Origin: Primula veris
Lineage: Eukaryota; Streptophyta; Magnoliopsida; Ericales; Primulaceae
Length of the DNA: 64,000 nt
Direction: 5' to 3'
NCBI GenBank assembly: GCA_963682055.1
Contig: OY821741.1
Location: 5,401,501-5,465,500, forward strand
In this document: in pieces, positions 11,340 to 27,173 of the stretch
How the letters are laid out: every line of letters begins with the position of its first letter
Numbering within the stretch: position 1 is the first letter of the stretch
Notes under the pieces: model-generated
What the model saw: the letters and a program-made list of their open reading frames with translations, nothing else
What the model was told of the DNA's origin: nothing
Database searches by the model: none
Program-made: the position numbers and the translations under genes

Positions 11340-12160
11340 AGCAAGAGGGTTAACCGGTACCTGACACGATTGTTATGACCTTCAAACATACGAAGACTAC
11401 CAACAAGCAATGAGCAATAACGAAAAGATGGTGCAATCTCCATTTATAATAGACAAATGTTGGGAAGATCAAGAGTCCCCTCGAAGCAAGATAGCATGCT
11501 TGAGCTTCCCAATGGCATTAAATGGCCACAAGGAAACAGTTATAAATCTATTACGCTTCTCGATGAAACATTGGGAATAGCAAGACCGAAATAACCTCCT
11601 TATAAGACCGAACATGACTCACTCGCCGTGGAGACCACACCGAAGAAATCAGGGAGCACTTGATAGAACACAAAAATTAAACCCGAATATATCTATTCGG
11701 GTATAGATCGACCCAAACATTATTAGAGGGTATCCAATGCATGAATGATAAGGCCCATGATATGAACAGTACTTTCCCCACTTAAGGACAGACAATTATA
11801 CAATAAATATCTTAGCCCAATTAGTAAAGGTTCACAGTGGAAAAGTCCATGGGATGACGCATGAGATAGAGACATTTGTCAACATCCAATAAAGCATAAA
11901 TGTCTATAAATAGCCAAGTACCCTCACTGGAAGAGGGATCTGAAAAATTAGATAGAGAAGATATAAAATAAAGATCTGTCAGAGCTTATCTCACTAGAAA
12001 GCAAACCGAGAAAGATTAAAGACCGAGCACCGAACAGAAAGATAAAGACCAAGACCAAGATTAAATTATTAAACCGAGCAAAAGTGTAATAAGAAACTGT
12101 AATACGAGCAAGAATAATTACCGAGCAATAAGAAAGAACAACCAAGTGTCCAATATTTAT
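11340..12160 (+). mobile_element. LTR-like sequence, probable 3' LTR of a gypsy element
   Basis: After the antisense ORF comes 800 bp of sequence unlike the surrounding AT-rich DNA. It has a promoter-like core: CCAAT near 11885 and CTATAAATAGCC at 11904-11915, followed by a purine-rich leader with repeated ACCGAG/GACCGAG motifs near 12005-12125. Exact TG...CA ends and target-site duplications were not found. It is called an LTR from position and promoter-like core only. Confidence 0.45.
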
Positions 12161-14295
12161 TATCTTTTACTTATTATATTATTGTTGAAAAGCATAACGA
12201 TACCGATCAAAATTATTGCTTTATCAACCAAAAATATTAATAAAATAATTCCACACTTTTAGACTAACCTCACTTTTAGTAAACCACATTTATTAGCTAA
12301 AGTTATACCAAACTTATGTACATCGCCATTTAACTTAATAGCCTTATTACAGAGTTTTCAATTGAAGACATAAATTTTAGTATGTAGATAATTATTCCAA
12401 ATATGATGATAAATCTTATTAACAGGATGAGTATGCCGAAAATGATAAAAAATGCATTTTTACAAGTGAAATTACCATCCATTGTATTAGGCAAATATCT
12501 AATATCTTCACGTGTTCTAAACTTAATGTTATACTTATGAATTTTCTGAAGTAAAGAAAAATCCTCAATTTCCATAATAAGGTCATCATTCCGGTTAACA
12601 TCATTATAAACTTGATTGAGTAGAATAAAAGTGTTGGCTACGGTGTATTCCTCACAAAATGGTTTATTGTTTCTCCGATTTTTAAATCAGAAATTAATAC
12701 ATCACTCTTTTACCACCCAATTACTAACTACTAGCTGTTTTCCACGTAATAAAACTATAGAAACATTCATTTTCATACTAAAGCAGTCATTGTAAATAAA
12801 ATTGGTTCGACCCGTATGCTTTGATGCAATGATCATCTCATATCAGTAGTGATATATGGTTCACAACTCATTTATATAAAAAAGTGTTAAATGGATAAAA
12901 AAAAATTAATTTTGAGTAATATTTAAGTTTAGGGTACGTCCCTATAAGGTTTTATATTTTTATTTGAGTTTTTAATGTGTTGTACAATTTGTTTTTAATT
13001 TATCAAATTAGAAAAAATAAATTAGTTATTAAAAAACATCATTTAACCATCCATTTTCTAATTTAAGGGTGGTTAAGGCAATTGTACCGTAAACAGTTAA
13101 ATAAATTGGCTGTTTCAAAGAGACACTCATGTTTATTTTCTTTTTATCTCCTCTGTCCTTTTTTCTCTTTTTATTACAATTTTTTTTCTTTTGGTAAAGA
13201 AGATTCGATTCAAAATATTTACACTTCTATTAACAATCTGATGATCAATCTGAATTTATATTAACCATTTTTTTTTATTAAGTTTTATAAATCTAGTTGA
13301 GCACCAAAGGATTGCATCATCATTCATACTATGAAACTATGTAATTTTGGCCGGCCAATAACTTGTATCAAATTTATCAGAGTGAAAATTTTCAAAAGTT
13401 AATCATATTGTTCAAACATTAAATTATACGAGTTTTGAAATTTTTTATTTCGGCAATTTTGATTCATGTTATAAACCGATCAAAATTGCATGTAATTTCG
13501 TAAATGATAATTAATTGGGGAGAGAGAGAGTAAACATTTGATCGACTTATTGTATTTTCTATTTCCCATCATAGCCCTTCGTATTTTTAAATTCACTACC
13601 ATTTTCATTAAAAATTATTCATATGTTTTAAAATTTTAAAAATCAACTCCTTATTAAATAAAATTACAAATTTGCATGTAAAGAAAAGTGGTTACAAACT
13701 TGCCAATACCAATTCTTGAATTATTCTTGTGACAGGGTTTCAATATAGGGGATCTAAAACAGAAGAAACAATTTAATGATTACAAAAAAATAAAATAAAA
13801 ATTTAATGAGTTAGAATGTTAGATAGAAGCTTTTTCGTCTCATTGCTATGGAGTTTTGGTCGTTTGGAAGGGCGAACGAGTTTAGAGAAGAAGAAAAAAT
13901 TTATAATTATGTTTTACACACACATGTAACACATGACTAAAGCAGGATAAAGAAAACATAACCATGTGAAACGAAACACACAGCTTTTTTATTTTTCATT
14001 TTCCGATAATACTGCTTGATTTTCATTTTAATTACATCACGTTATGAAATTACGAAATAAGAATGCCACAAAAAACTTGATTCACTAACTTATATATTAA
14101 TCAACATGAACACTCAAAAACGTCTAAAACAACAAAAGTTACGAGTGACACTAATGAGGATAGTTACAGCAATGATAACTGTAATATATGATATACAACT
14201 GGTAGCATACATCAAACCAGATCAGGATGAATGAATAAGAAACCGACTTATAAGCAACTCACTTTTTTCGAGTAAGTGGGAGAGACCAAAAAAAC
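12161..14295. other. Gene-poor AT-rich interval
   Basis: No gene is recognised. At 12419-12604 the minus strand holds a short frame with DLIMEIEDFSLLQKIHKYN and FRTREDIRYLPNTMDGNF, which has protein-like composition but belongs to no family I recognise. It may be the edge of another gene fragment. The rest is simple AT-rich DNA. Confidence 0.4.
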
Positions 14296-16214
14296 TTATG
14301 ATGTCCCCTTTACTCGAACATGGAAAGGTGGACCACGACAGATGATCGGTTCATCAATTGAATTAGCTCTAGCACGAGCCCTAAGAATGTCGTTGGCATC
14401 ATCAATAACAGCAACTGCTAGCAGGGTGTACTCACCGGGAACCAGAAAGTATAGCGAAATACATGTTTAATTTCTTCAAGTGGAGGAACCTCCATGGTCA
14501 CACCACTCAAAGCACCTAAACAAAAATAAATGGTTCAATATTTAAACATACTTCTCTACAAACGAAATTCACAACTGTGCAAAGAATAAATCAGCCGAAA
14601 GAGAGGGAGGAAGAAAAAGAAAATAAAAGATGTCTCACATATTCTTAGATTTTAGGTTAGTAAATTACAAAACCATCTCAACTAGCATAGGAGTTTCAAG
14701 TTTGCTGAATGAGTGCAGGTGATTTTTTTTTAAAAAGTCAAATAATTGTGTTCATAACAAGGTTCGTATAAATCAGCTAGAAGTTACTTTACGAGAACAG
14801 AAATTTTGCAGAAAAAGTTTTTTATCCTAACAAACAAAAGTTTTCTTCCAAGTTAATAGAGCAGTATCCCAGGAGAATCAAAACTATTCTTGAGTAGGCA
14901 GATTCTATTGCATAACCAACCAGCATGGATTAATTCTAGCACATCAAGAAACAAATTTCATGCGAATTGTCTTATACTGAAGTGTATTTCTGGGAATAAA
15001 TTTCGTAAAAGTGTATCAGATTTTTTATTTTATATACATCATATACTAGTTTTATCATATAAAATAGCTCATTAAGTTTATCCCGGAAGGTTATAAAATC
15101 ATAAATTCTGCCAAACCATAACACAACTAAAAAATACCTGCCCAAAAGACGGTGGCTTTATTCCCCTCGGTGCAATTCTCCCCAGCTACGTCCCTACATG
15201 TAATAGTGAGACCAATTCTAATACTCTCCTTAGTGTTATTGCGAACCAAGACTTCCATTTTTGTCATATCATGTGCCACTACGGACCCTTTTGACGATGG
15301 AGAATTCAACTCATCACATTTTGTACCAACCCCAGCAAGACTAAAACCAAAAGTCAATGGATCTGGTAACAATACATCCATAACAGAAGCTTGAAGAGCA
15401 GCATGCATAGCATCCTTAATATTTAACTCCCCAGAGCTGTTACGGCCAGATTGCCACCTCACCTTAATTCTAGAAATTAATTTTTTTATAGAAGCATTCA
15501 GTTCAGCCTTCGAGTTCTTACTAGTGGGCCCCCCATTAAAGAATGAACCATCTAAAACAGGCAACTTAAAATGCTCTAAGGGTATTAGCACCCTTGCAGT
15601 AGAGTCCCTATCTATTCTTGTTTTTGGATAATCAAACTCAGACGAATCACAATTTTCTGATTGGACTGAAACACTAACCTCAAATACAACATCTGTCGGA
15701 TTGGACAATTCAAGTTCTAGAAAACGTAGACCCCAACTCCCCCTATAAGGATCGATTTTCATTAGTTTATCATTTTCCATGTTAAGTAATTTAGGAGGAC
15801 TCTGACCCACGTGGGCAGGAATTTCCATTGAGAGTAAACGGGCCTTTACAAATGACAAACCTTGTAAAACGCATACGTTTAAGGGAACAACTAGACGTCT
15901 ACCAGGAGGAATAACAGATCCATCTGTAGGTTGCTCGCCAGATTTTGCGCATGGCCCTGGAAAGGAAATTAAAAAATAAGCTATAGAAACAAGTTGCTTT
16001 TTTAACTTAAGTCACATTTAGAAAAGTTTAACATGAAAGACAATTGGCTTTACTCCAGCAGAACATATTTTAGCGAGACATTCAAATGACCAAACGAAGA
16101 AGAGAAGGGAATTTGTTTGTATCTCGTATCTGAAAATTCTAATTCTGTTGGTATTATTGATTATTCCCACTCATTTCTGAACTGAAAACAATAAAACTTT
16201 TATAGATGAACAAA

Positions 16215-16335
16215 TAGCAAGGGATAGAAATGTATGGCGGAGCAAAACTTGTTGTTGCGAAAACGAATGCATATGGTTTCATATAGCCGACCCCAAGTTT
16301 TTGGGATAAAGGCATAGTTTGATGATGATGACTAA
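16215..16335 (+). mobile_element. Au-type SINE 3' end in TRS120 intron
   Basis: The segment contains ATAGCCGACCCCAAGTTTTT and GGGATAAAGGCATAGTTTG followed by a TGATGATGATGA tail, closely resembling the conserved 3' end of plant Au SINEs. The 5' promoter part was not recognised, so the start is approximate and the copy is probably truncated. Confidence 0.65.
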
Positions 16336-18090
16336 AACATTATTTTGGAGGGTAACTAACAAAACCACTGAAAAGAAATCCAATTTTAACTTCAGCAAAA
16401 AATCGCTAGACCTATTTTCTGAACCAATTGCCAAACAAGTTTATATCAGTCTTTCTACTTTTATTCTCATAACAATAAACAAACACAAAGTGCAATTTTT
16501 CAGACTGTATAGTCTATTTCGGAATATTTATAGCTCTCTTTTTATATAAACCCTTATTTTTCATCTTCTAAACTAGCTAGATTTAATTTATTGACATTTG
16601 TAGCAGTTTTTAGAAGTCCCTTAATACATGTTTTACTAGGGAGTTAGACATTCTTGAAGCTTAAGAATTTCTTCTGTCAACCAAATGATAGAAGCATCAA
16701 TGATCAGATCGTCTGAGAATCATTATCCAATCGAATCGGTAAAAATCATCCTCCTAAAACTCCCTTCTACATTACTGGGGAAAGACCAAACCATAGAAAA
16801 TATATTACAAGTCCAGACTCCAGCCAACCCAGACAATAATAATATCAGTCAATTAATCATAATGAAACAACGCAAAAACAAATTCCGGTGTCCTAAGGAC
16901 CTCAGTTTAGTCGTGGTTCAGATTGTAAGCCTTCAACGACACAGGAAGAAAAGTTATGCAAAAAAAATATGTAGTGTCTAAGGATTTGCACACACTTATT
17001 CTGTATGTAATCAATCAGTCAAGTTTATTTCTCTACGACCAGTTGTCTCAGCAAAATATAACCTAAACCCAATACAATTACATACTCCAAGGCTGGCGTT
17101 CTTAATCTCAGAATTAGTAAATAAATGTCTAGTTTATGCAATGTAAATATGTATGGTCAAGGAAATAGAGTTGTAGAATATTAACCTCAAATAAATTCCG
17201 CAATAGTACAATTACCTGCGTAGTGTATCAGTACCATAGGACTGCTTCCATCCTTGGCTTGCCTTACTGTGGCTCCAGATAAATGTTTACCAGCAGAATC
17301 GGCATCAATCAAGCCAAGCTGCCAGGCTTTCAAGGTCACTGGTAATGTCACTTCTGCACCTGGTTTTAGTGGAAGGCTACCATTCAAGTTTTCTGATCCA
17401 ACTGATAAAACAGAATCTTGGTTTTTTCCTGATAATGATATGTGTGCCTGTTCAACTGGGACGGTACCGGCGTTTGCAAGACTAATAACCATATCATGTA
17501 TCTCACCTTCGTATAATATAACAGCCCCATCACCGCCTAAGACGTGTGGTACCAGAAGCGGCAATGATGGTACGGCGGAAATAATTGGAATCGGTACGTT
17601 TTTCAACTTTCCAGAGCCACAACAGCGAAAAGGGTCAGATAGAACAAGACCTTGCACTGCTCCAAGAAGTAAATTATCGACGTCTTTAAAAAGGTGTTCG
17701 GTAATAACACCGTAACAGTGAACTATACACCCGGGGATTTTTACTATGCCAACTTCAGTGGGAATTCCAGACAATGTGATAACTTTTGCAGAATTAGGAG
17801 GGAGATTTACACTAACAGGAAAAGCATTAAAATTTTCAGAATGCACGGATAGATAGATGCTCTCTACAATCAAATCAAAGCCACAAGGATTGGCTAATTC
17901 CACCAACACCTGGACAGGTTCCCCAACAATCCAAATTTGCTCATGCTTAGTGCTAGTATTTGAGTCTCCCTTGCTAAAGGGTGTATAGATGAAAGGTCCT
18001 GAAGGAGCAGATCCTGCCCACCAATCTTCTCTATCTGAACTGCGCTTTATAATGTCGGTTTGAGAGGACTGAAGAGGAAAAGAATGCAAC

Positions 18091-19074
18091 CTGGAAGCAT
18101 CACATACAATGAAACATAAAAGTAAATCATCAGAAAGTAAAAGTAAAGATTATCCAAGGGTTTCAATATAAAAGTATAGGTTCTTATCATGACAAAGAGC
18201 AAGACAACTCAAATATATAAGAAATCTTGCGATAATGCATATGTTCTAATCATGACAAATGACAAGATAACTACAATACCTCAAGGTAAGCATTTATTTT
18301 AAGAAGATCAAAGAAATTAAAACACAAGAGGGAAAATGCTATAAGATTTTATCAGTTTAAAACCTGAATAACTTGAAAAACTACTATTGCAACTCTTTGG
18401 TGAGCATATCTACTTCTCTAAATATGATTTAGTCTTCGAGTTTCTAACATAATTCAGAATGCAATTCTGCAAAACACTCTACAAGCATTTAAAGAATTCC
18501 GCACCATGATACTGTGAAAACCAATCAATTTAGCTTGCAACACTAACAACATGAATCTGAATAGCAAAAAATGTTTAAAATCTGGATATAGATTGCTGAG
18601 GCTAGCTAAGTCATTGCATTACTTAAAAACAACCCACTGATAGTAACTTAACATGTTAGTAATAGTGACAGGAGATAAATAAAAGTTAAGTATATAGCAC
18701 ACAAGCAATGTTGGCATGTTTGTGGATACTTATCTACAAACCCTAGCCATATAGTTATTAAAGGAGCTTTGAACGAACACCTAAAGCAAAACGGGAGAAC
18801 AGTCATGTTAATCTCGCCTGGCAAAGCTTACCATAAGCACAAGGTTAAAATAGGAAAACAGTCGAACATTCAATATCACCTAGTAAAGCATACTACTATT
18901 AGTACAAGTCACTACAAACACAAAAATCAAAATGTTTAACCAATTGCACTAAATACTACAAAGCAGAGTACATTAATTGTAAGGCTACAAGGAAAAATAT
19001 AAAAGAAAAGGGAAACTTATTATATGCTATCGCTTCCACTTGAAGAAAAAACCATTCTTTAAAAAAGAAGATAC
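18091..19074. other. TRS120 intron without recognised elements
   Basis: Intron between the exon ending ADPALPFI and the exon beginning LHSFPLQS. It is AT-rich with no coding, repeat array or element end that I can support. The neighbouring introns 16000-17215 and 19368-20638 are similar apart from the SINE fragment. Confidence 0.4.
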
Positions 19075-21965
19075 CTTATGAAGGGTAAAGCAGGATCGGC
19101 ACAGCGAGTTCCTAAAGGAAGTCTTTCAGCGGAATTTGCAAGTGCACTTGCAAGACCATTTTGGCCAGCGGGAGTGATAATAGGATAATATGATCGCAGC
19201 AAGCGGGCTGCCGCACTCCATGCAGCAAGAGGATCGCCAGCACGCACAGCAGATAACAATATCTCTCTAAGAACAACCATCTGCAGAGTGCTCCACTGGG
19301 ACTCAAACAGCGACACTATGGATTGATGGTGCATTTTAGAGCCCTCCGCGTGATTGACCGCAGTATCCTGTTTTTTTTATAAAGATGAAAATTCAAATCT
19401 CGGTGTAAAAACTTTGCCAAAATCACCTTCTTAATTTAAAATAATGCAGATCTTCCTTCTCTGTTATAGAAAGTAGGCAGATTTATAAACATAAATGAAT
19501 ATCATTCAGACTAGAAAAGAGTCCAAAATCTCACTTAAGCAAGATCCTTTCATCTAAAAGTTTAAGACTATTAGAGATGACAATGTTTCTTCTGATATCT
19601 TCAAATTGCTTTTTAAATTGTACGATCTAAGAAAAAACACGTAGAACTAGAATCGTATATATAGTTTGCTTGCAGTTAGAGTTAAACTTAGGACCTCCAC
19701 CATTCTCAGTCTACGTGTGAACTTGAAAAAATTTACAGTGAAAATCCTCAATGGGTAGGCATTAATAAATGCAGCTACCTTTGAGGACATGAGCATAGGA
19801 AGTTCCATTCCCTCATAGAAACATCTGAGCAACAGACATGTAATTGGAAGATAAACTTTAATACCAGAACTAAACAAAAATTAAAGGTATAAACAAACTA
19901 ACAAAGTCAGTACTCATTGCCTTAAAAAATATATCATAACATAATTATTTCAAGTATCATAACTTGAAAACAAATTTCCACTTTAAAACTCCCTCTGAAT
20001 ATAAATAAGGCCAATTAACAGGAGGGAAAAAGGATTTAAACGTAGTTAGGAGACAGTTTTTGGAAAGTGGTCTGTCCAGGACGTCCCAAGATAGAACAGT
20101 GATCACTTATTTATGGATAAGGAAGTATAGAATCTGTTGCTTTAATTACCAAGTCAATGAAGTTCCATAATCTCATGTTAGCATTAGTTTAATACTATTA
20201 TATATGCTGCCAAAACTTCATGAATGCTCGAGGAGATCTCTAGTTCTCTTTTCCCCGCTATGATTAAGTCAAGTTTATGTTTTGAGTACTCTCAGCGATA
20301 ACAATAATAATAATAGTGATTGTTTAACCAAGAAGATGGGGCAATTGATGTCATAAATAGCATACTAAAATTAGTCAAAAATGGCAGAATATCAGATTAA
20401 GTTAGTCCATTTTAACACATCACCACTTAAAGCTCGTATTGCCCTAATTCCTACGTCTATAACATATTTGAAAATTTAAATACAAATGATATTAAAAAGA
20501 AAAGTAACGGCCCTAGGTAAATAACAAATGCGGAGATTTTATAGTAGTCACGAGATTACATGTTATGAACCCAGGAGTTAACAGTCATTTATCAGGAAAA
20601 AAAACGTGATTATCAGTCAAAGGGTTGGCAGGACTTACAGAAGGAACCGGAGTTTTCACAATAGATGCTCTGCTTTGAACACGGTAAGCTTTTGTGGTCA
20701 TTGCCAAAACTTGCATGGCACTTATAGCAGCCAGTCTACTGTCTTGTTGCAAATACAGCTGCGCAACTTGCCTTGAGAAAAAGGCAGCTTTCCTGTGATA
20801 GCCTAGAGTGGCAAAAAGACGAGCTATCTCAACATACAATATAAGTCGGTCACTGGCATCAATGAGAAATTTCGCTCCATCTGCAGCAGTTGTTAACAAC
20901 TCGACTACATCCTTAGCCCACTCGCGCCTAAAAAATAAAAACAAAATCAATCGAGTAAAGGAATATGATTTAAGTAGATCTGAGCATATGAATCCTTTGT
21001 CTGCCATTATAAATTGCAAAACAAAATATGAAGACAAATAAAGAAATCGAATTCCATGGACATAGTATGTCAATGAACCGCACAGTTTGTCAAAATAATC
21101 ACGTCTAAATTATAAAAGAACAAACACAACTAAAGAAATATGACGTCACTTTTGAGTTTAAATATTGCTTTAAAATTTGAACCATATATACTTAACATGA
21201 AAGTAACAGGTCTGGGATTCTAATTGAATTTAACATAAGAACATATTGAACAAACCAACCATCATTTTTTTTCCCAAACCCAAATAGAAAAACTTGAGAT
21301 GTAATAGATTGTACAATCACCGGTCACTTCCAAAATTTAATCATACATATTGACATTCAGATGCCCTCTATAAAACCTCAAACCCAATAATTACATGAAC
21401 CAAATTTTCGGTCAGTATCAAACTCTACACAACTATTCTAGAACACATAACTCTGCGTTACAATCAAGCAAACAAAATGTATAGAACATAAAATCAAAGT
21501 TCAATAATTAGGTTCACTGTTGTCCACTTGTCCCCTAATGTATTTTTGCCGACAAAAACATATTAACAACCTCCACTGTGAATGGAATCCGACTAAACGC
21601 CAAGTCTTTCACGTTTTTAAATTAAAGATTTTGAAAAGGTAAATTGCGAACTCTACCTGCAGAGGAATCTTGCCAACTTCAATGTAGCCTCAAGTTCAAA
21701 GCTGAGCGGAGACACTCTGCATGCAGACAACACTTGAGAGTATCAAGAGGGTTTACATATGAGATTTAGTTAACAACAACAGTTAATAAACAACAGAGAA
21801 TGAGAAACTGTTATTAGTAATAATAACAAAAAGGAAAACAAAGTGCACTACAATAAAGGGACACAAATAGCTCTTTTCCTAGTAGTTGAAACACTTTGTT
21901 TTTAGAAAACTCTTATTAAAGCCCACCAAAATAAGCAAACAAATAAGTTCTTTTAGATCTTATCA

Positions 21966-22398
21966 TGAAAATTGAAGTTCGGAATCGGTTTCCGAAGTCG
22001 CTGCCCTAAAACCCACCACAAATCACCAGCGTATTGCCGGAGTTGGTCAACTGTCTCGTCAACGTCGGTCAATCATCTCTCCCTCTCCCTCTCTGTAGAT
22101 GATCTCTCTCTCCTTATGTATATGTATATATATGGAGGCTGTGTATGTATGTATATAATACATATAACATATGTTTATATATATATTTAGGTTTTAGTAT
22201 AAATAATTTACTAATTAGTCCACTTACTTATTACATGCTCCAAATCACCCCCACAACTATTATATACACGTATTTATTTGGTTCTATTGATTGGCATATT
22301 ATCGAATGGCATTCCGCATGTTTCGTTATTTAAACTTTTCCCTTTTTATTTTAATTTACATTCACGACCCGGGTTTATCCAAAATCCGGGGCGTGACA
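21966..22398 (-). mobile_element. LTR-like fragment in the TRS120 interval
   Basis: Read on the minus strand it starts TGTCACGCCCCGGATTTTGG, a start common to plant LTRs, has a TATATATACATA tract, and ends with CA at 21966. Length is about 430 bp. No matching 5-bp target-site duplication is visible, so a solo LTR is only suggested. Confidence 0.35.
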
Positions 22399-22409
22399 AC
22401 AATCATGTA

Positions 22410-24540
<2,131 letters not shown>

Positions 24541-24565
24541 ATACGTAACTATCTCCAAAAAACAG

Positions 24566-24621
24566 TTAGATATAGATATAGATATAGATATAGATATAGA
24601 TAGATAGATAGAGAGAGAGAG
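24566..24621. repeat. GATATA/GATA/GA microsatellite at the TRS120 exon 1 donor
   Basis: A compound tract of GATATA, GATA and GA units abuts the exon 1 splice donor. On the gene's strand the donor reads CAG|GTCTCT and runs straight into (TC)n, so the 5' splice site is weak and overlaps a length-variable tract. Confidence 0.8.
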
Positions 24622-25034
24622 ACCTGAGAATCGGTAGGGGAAAAGGCGAAGCACCGAGTAACGAGAGCGGACCCATAGCCCTTACAAGCCTTGGCGAACT
24701 CCTCGGCCACGTAATCTAAATCGGGACTGGACGGACAGTGACAGATCCCGATAACAGCGAGTATCTTCCTATGAGACTGGAAGTCCTCCCACGGAGAAGG
24801 CGGACAGCCACCGAGGACGAAGCGGAAGAGGAGGGAGGATGTGTCCCATGGCTGGTGAGCGAAGGGGGATTTGTGGTGTGAAGTGTAGAAAGAGGAGACC
24901 GAAGCGAGTGAGATCGAGTGATGAGGGAGGAGAAGCGAGGCGTAGTCGTTGAAGAGGGAGGAAGATATCTTTCCGATTGGAAGCACCGCCACTCGGATCG
25001 TGCAGCTCGTTTCGATACTCACATCTGGCTCCAT

Positions 25035-25413
25035 TTCTAGAGAGAGAGTGAGAGAGTGATATGTATCTGTAGGCTGTATCTATATCAGTGATATGTATCT
25101 ATATCACTGAATCTATGGGGAAATAGAGAAGAAGATGGAATTACATGGATGGTCCCTAGTTTTAAATAAATGACAAATTAGTACCCCCTAGTTCTGATTT
25201 GCACAATATAAATGGCAAAGAATTGTAAAAGGCAAGGTGAGCGTAACCCAAATCCGTACAAATTGGGGCGGGTTGAGTGTTTAAAAAAAGTCAATTTATC
25301 CCGTCTCAATCCGTTATATATTTTGCGGGTTGGGTTGGGATTGGGGTTGGGGTTACCAAACCGCGGGTTAATCCGTCTCAATCCGTTACAACCTGCTATA
25401 TATATAAAAAAAT

Positions 25414-25474
<61 letters not shown>

Positions 25475-27173
25475 GTGTATTTAAAGATAACAAACTTCAG
25501 GTATTATTACATTTTAGTTTTATTACTTGTTGTGAATGTTATAAACGTACTATAATTGGTTTTAATTTTTATTTCTCTTTGAAACATACACTTTATTTTA
25601 AAATTTAGGCTGATTGTGCAAACTATGAAAAATAAAGGATTAAAATAAAAATTTAAGAATAAACTCGTCCCAATCTGCAATATTTTTTGCGGGTTGGATT
25701 GGATTGGGTTCGGGCTTTAATTATAACGGGTTAGTTTTGGTTGGGTTAAGATTTAAATTTTACGAATCCGCCCGTAATTTATTTTACGGTTTGGGTTAGC
25801 GTTGACGTCAATCGTCTCAATCTTGTCACGTGCCCACCCCTAGTAAATGGAATCAGATTTAGCCCCTGGCTATAGATAGAGTGCCCGGCTTTCCGGTAAA
25901 TAAGGTGCGAGATATTAGTCCACTTTAGTAATAAGGCGGAAATTTTGGCCTATTTTTGTAAAAAAAAAAATTGTTTTTTGTAGCAAACATAAATCAGTAT
26001 TGAACATTAATTGACTAGTGAACTAATAAAAAACATGAATCTGGAAACTATGAATTTCAGTTATTAGTGTCTTTCTATTTTTGCAATGTATTGCGTCCTT
26101 AACATGGACTAAATTGGTAGATTTATCTAAATTTCATAGTATTACTAGTACAGTGTTATATTTTGGGGTGGAAATGAGAAGAGAAATGGAAATTTCACTT
26201 ATGGTTATTATTTTTAATTAAATGACAAACAAGTAACCCTAGTTTCATTATGTGCTGATAATTTTGAAAAGATGCAGTTTTAGCCCCTGACCATATAAAG
26301 TGGGTATATGTTTCTTTCTATATATAATGTGCCACCATGTGTTCCCGTAAGGCGCGAGATAATTGGCCTATTTTTGTAATAAGTCGGTAAATTTGTCCTA
26401 TTTTGTTAGAAAGAAATGTTTTTGATAAATGATAAACCAGTACCCGTAGTTTCGGTATCTCCTAAAAAATTGGTAAAAATAGTTACAAGTTTCAGTTAAA
26501 CTAACTTTCATCTAGTTTAATTGATGGCGGTACCTCAATTGTGAACTTATAGGTAGATGAGTCTCTTTAACTATATATTTTAGTAGTCCACTACCTAAAA
26601 CTCTAACAACATGTAATATAGTACACAAAACGTATTTTTTCTTATTAAATAAGTATGAAATTTTATTGAAAAATTATATTTTAAAACCTTATTGTATATT
26701 TGATAATGAGTTTAATTATATAAATTATGACCAACAACTGTATAAATAACTGTTTAGAAACTGAATTGATGTTTCAAAAAATACATGACTATTCTGTAAT
26801 TTATATGTGACTTATTAGATTAAATTGAAACTAATTATTGATTTCATTTTTTTATTTTCCGACGACGCAGACTTTTCTCTCCATGCGGAGTCGCATCGAA
26901 CATGTCTGCGCCTCACTTCGTCTGCGCCTCTGCAGGCTTGAGGCACGCTTTTCTTGCCTCCGTTAAACATGGTCTAACAGACTTTGCTAAATTCACCAAA
27001 TAGAATACATCTACTATATGCATAAAATCAACTATTAATGTGAATGAAAACAAGTAGTCTCAAGGAGAGCACCTAAAGTTTGGTACAAGCAAAACGAAAA
27101 ATTACATAAAAAGAGAAACAATAACCCGAACAAGATACGCATTTCAAGATTTTTCATCCAACATGGAAATAAA
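25035..27173. other. Intergenic region between TRS120 and SUN fragment, rich in repeats
   Basis: No gene is recognised. At 25220-25850 lies a probable hAT-type MITE, ending CACGTGCCCACCCCTAG and rich in GGGTTGGG and AATCCGTC motifs, with a (TA)n tract at about 25414-25470. Related segments at 25860-25960 and 26280-26410 share AGCCCCTG, GGCGCGAGATA-like and GGCCTATTTTTGTAA pieces, so an older repeat unit was duplicated. A GC-richer patch at 26860-26985 has GTCTGCGCCTC motifs. Upstream of 25034 should be the TRS120 promoter; no clear element is seen. Confidence 0.5.
25327..25354 (+). other. Potential G-quadruplex tract
   Basis: The plus strand reads GGGTTGGGTTGGG followed by ATTGGGGTTGGGG, giving five G-runs of at least three with 2-3 base loops. 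This fits the canonical G4 pattern and resembles telomere-like spacing. It lies inside the probable hAT MITE, about 60 bp from a long (TA)n tract. Confidence 0.7.

Larger units (their letters stand above)
1..11469. repeat. Large direct duplication, copy 1 (left-truncated by window)
   Basis: This block matches 52541-64000 base for base apart from a few differences, in the same orientation and about 52.53 kb apart. It holds a neprosin gene, two flotillin fragments, a LINE insertion and a gypsy antisense ORF, all repeated with the same breaks in copy 2. From about 480 onward I noticed only around eight differences in 11 kb. The first 460 bases show roughly fourteen. Both outer ends lie outside the window, so the true length is unknown. 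It may be a recent segmental duplication or an uncollapsed haplotype in the assembly. Confidence 0.95.

Noticed and set aside
17254..17715. 153-residue plus-strand frame
   Set aside because: It lies antisense over the best-conserved TRS120 exon and is a shadow of that coding sequence.
15127..18089. Two separate intact genes on the minus strand
   Set aside because: Both long frames are exons of TRS120 with matching splice sites and phases, not independent genes.
22361..22398. Helitron 3' end, from the CCCGG hairpin
   Set aside because: No CTRR terminus follows the hairpin in either orientation; the reverse complement start TGTCACGCCCCGG fits an LTR better.
25212..25555. Frames ending in IYIYIYIY
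   Set aside because: Produced by the (TA)n microsatellite and the MITE around it.
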